DNA of 6,855 nucleotides from Ruminococcaceae bacterium UBA5401 (GTDB lineage: Bacteria > Bacillota > Clostridia > Oscillospirales > Acutalibacteraceae). Within the stretch, counting starts at the first letter, position 1, and every line of letters starts with the position of its first letter. The notes under the pieces are model-generated. The model made no database searches, had not been told where the DNA came from, and saw nothing but the letters and a program-made list of their open reading frames with translations. Where the stretch lies: contig DHOB01000042.1 in the NCBI GenBank assembly GCA_002409675.1, positions 9,969 through 16,823 of the forward strand, written 5' to 3'. Below, in pieces: positions 5,686-6,855 of this stretch. Made by a program: the position numbers and the translations under genes.

Positions 5686-6573
5686 CTACCCGATTTCGAC
5701 AATCATCCGCCGCAGGCCCTGCTCGCCCGGGGCCGCGGTGTAGATTCCCACGCCGTCGCCCGGCCTGCCGCCGACCGCCACAAGGTACCAGAAATCATCC
5801 TCGCCCAGCCTTGCCCGGTGAAGGACTTTCACAATATCCGGCCGGGCGGAGGTCACGCCCGGCTGCTGCGGGCAGGTGGTCTTTAGTTGATAAACCCCGC
5901 CGTGCGGCAGCTTTACGGTGCCGGTCGTGTCAACCCGGACGGCGGTCTGTTGCGCTTCGGCGGCCGGCTTTTCCGCCGCGCCGAAGTCCCGGTAGGCGAC
6001 GTTGCAGTCCACATTGCAATTGATTCCGTCCACGTGCCCGTCGGAGCAATACTGCCAGATGTCGCACAGGGAAGAGCGGTCGGTGTTGGCCGGCGTCGCG
6101 CCGCTGTACCACGCCATCCAGACGGGGACGCCCGCGGCGCGGACGCGGCCCGCATCGAGATATTTTGCGGCGTAAAGCCAGTTATAGTTGCTGTAAACCA
6201 GCGGCTTGCAGCCCGCCGCCCTGATGCGCGCGCAGAAAGTCAGGACATTGTCGGTCAGCCTGTCGTGCCCCATGCCGGAAAGCTCCGCGTGCTCCACGTC
6301 CAGCGCGGCGGGCCAGGTCAGGCGGTACGGCTGTATCGCCGCGAGAAAATCGCTTATCTGCCGGTCAAGCGGCGTGGCACGCAGGAAATGATACGCCCCG
6401 GCCGGCAGGCCCGCGGCGAGGGCCGCTTTGATGTTGGTGTGGAAGCACGGGTCGGTATAGTTCACGCCCTCCGTGGCCTTGAGAATCACGAATTTTATCC
6501 CGGCGGCGCGGATACGCTTGAAATCCGGACTGCCCTGATGGTGGGAGATGTCGATGCCCCTGAGTGCCTTCAT
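5686..6573 (-). CDS. GH25 lysozyme with C-terminal beta-rich domain
   Basis: The 295-residue protein begins directly with a glycoside hydrolase family 25 domain (about 1-200), which cleaves the MurNAc-GlcNAc bond of peptidoglycan. Visible motifs are GIDISHHQG with D8, the AYHFLRA strand (60-66), the catalytic pair D92 and E94 in ALDVEHAE, VYSNYNWL (127-134), and the IWQY (172-175) to VDGINCNVDCN (181-191) end. A linker (about 200-215) leads to a roughly 75-residue region containing VYQLKTTCP, FWYLVAV and GVGIYTAAPG, which resembles a small Ig-like or wall-binding module. There is no signal peptide or membrane helix, as in many phage endolysins, but no other phage genes are present. Eight cysteines is many for this family. 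The ATG start has AAAGGGG about 9 nt upstream. It is convergent with the 5S gene and shares its terminator. Confidence 0.92.
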   Translation of the reverse strand: MKALRGIDISHHQGSPDFKRIRAAGIKFVILKATEGVNYTDPCFHTNIKAALAAGLPAGAYHFLRATPLDRQISDFLAAIQPYRLTWPAALDVEHAELSGMGHDRLTDNVLTFCARIRAAGCKPLVYSNYNWLYAAKYLDAGRVRAAGVPVWMAWYSGATPANTDRSSLCDIWQYCSDGHVDGINCNVDCNVAYRDFGAAEKPAAEAQQTAVRVDTTGTVKLPHGGVYQLKTTCPQQPGVTSARPDIVKVLHRARLGEDDFWYLVAVGGRPGDGVGIYTAAPGEQGLRRMIVEIG

Positions 6574-6640
6574 TCTGAATCGCCCCTTTCATATACCCCG
6601 CAAAGGGCCGCCAAAATTAACCTCAACAGGCTCATAAAAC

Positions 6641-6662
6641 AAAAAATTTCCTGAAATTTTTT
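6641..6662. repeat. AT-rich inverted repeat upstream of the lysozyme
   Basis: AAAAAATTTC (6641-6650) and GAAATTTTTT (6653-6662) form perfect 10-bp arms separated by CT. The site lies about 70 bp upstream of the lysozyme start, next to the GC-rich repeat. It could be an operator or a repeat boundary; no clear -35/-10 pair is seen nearby. Confidence 0.5.
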
Positions 6663-6666
6663 TCGC

Positions 6667-6855
6667 GGCGGCGTGTCGCCGCCGGCAGAGCCGGTTTCGG
6701 CCCGGCGCCGGCAGAGCCGGTTCTACGGCCCGGCGTGGGGAACGGCGAAAACCACAGGCCCGCTTTGCCGGGACGGTATAAGACAGCTCCCGAAGCGTGA
6801 TTTTTTTGCTTCGGGAGTTTTTATCGCTGTAGTTTTGTCCTTATAAATTGGCTTT
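6667..6855 (+). repeat. Modular GC-rich intergenic repeat, right copy
   Basis: This copy contains GGCGGCG-TGT-CGCCGCC (6667-6683), two GGCAGAGCCGGTT modules separated by GGCCCGGC, then GCCCGGCGTGGGGAACGGCG (from 6728) as in the 110-bp units. It ends with a terminator hairpin and an outer end GCTGTAGTTTTG. The order and orientation are the mirror image of the left window copy (1-180). It runs off the right edge of the window. Confidence 0.8.
6787..6822 (+). terminator. Terminator-type hairpin in the right repeat copy
   Basis: CTCCCGAAGC (6787-6796) and GCTTCGGGAG (6808-6817) form a perfect 10-bp stem around an 11-nt loop, followed by TTTTTA. It points to the plus strand. The nearest plus-strand gene in view, 5S, already has its own terminator, so its role here is unclear. 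Confidence 0.6.

Noticed and set aside
5686..6573. Part of a prophage
   Set aside because: Only the lysozyme is present; its neighbours are a 5S rRNA gene and an intergenic repeat.

Overview
The window looks like a chromosomal segment of a GC-rich Firmicute, most likely a class Clostridia anaerobe of the Oscillospiraceae/Ruminococcaceae type. This is inferred from a rubrerythrin, AGGAGG-type ribosome binding sites, sigma-A type promoters, a DUF4349 lipoprotein, a GH25 lysozyme, a KamA-family enzyme and high GC content. No species can be named from the sequence alone.

Layout: all six protein genes lie on the minus strand and one 5S rRNA gene lies on the plus strand. From left to right: a repeat with a terminator (1-180); rubrerythrin (183-722) with its own promoter and a perfect palindrome at its -35; a DUF4349 lipoprotein (813-1760) with its own promoter; a repeat-filled gap (about 1828-2425) containing a 110-bp tandem repeat; an operon, transcribed right to left, of an ATP-grasp ligase (4095-5129), a lysine 2,3-aminomutase-like radical SAM enzyme (2983-4098) and an HD-domain protein (2426-2977); a gap; a free-standing 5S rRNA gene (about 5498-5613) with promoter, UP element and terminator; a GH25 lysozyme (5686-6573) convergent with the 5S gene; and another copy of the repeat (about 6667-6855).

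Functional picture: rubrerythrin is a peroxide-detoxifying enzyme of anaerobes, here in its own transcription unit. The three-gene operon is the most interesting part. Its genes overlap by 4 bp (ATGA) or lie within a few bases of each other, so they are probably translated in coordination. The aminomutase keeps the residues known to recognise lysine but has lost the whole zinc site of the classical enzyme. The ATP-grasp enzyme is a Ddl relative that lacks Ddl signatures. A reasonable inference is that the operon makes a beta-amino acid and joins it to another molecule; the product is unknown.

A second theme is a modular, GC-rich intergenic repeat. It occurs in both orientations, carries either a GCGGCG-NNN-CGCCGC hairpin or a terminator-type hairpin, and seems to have supplied the last roughly 24 codons and the stop of the HD-domain gene.
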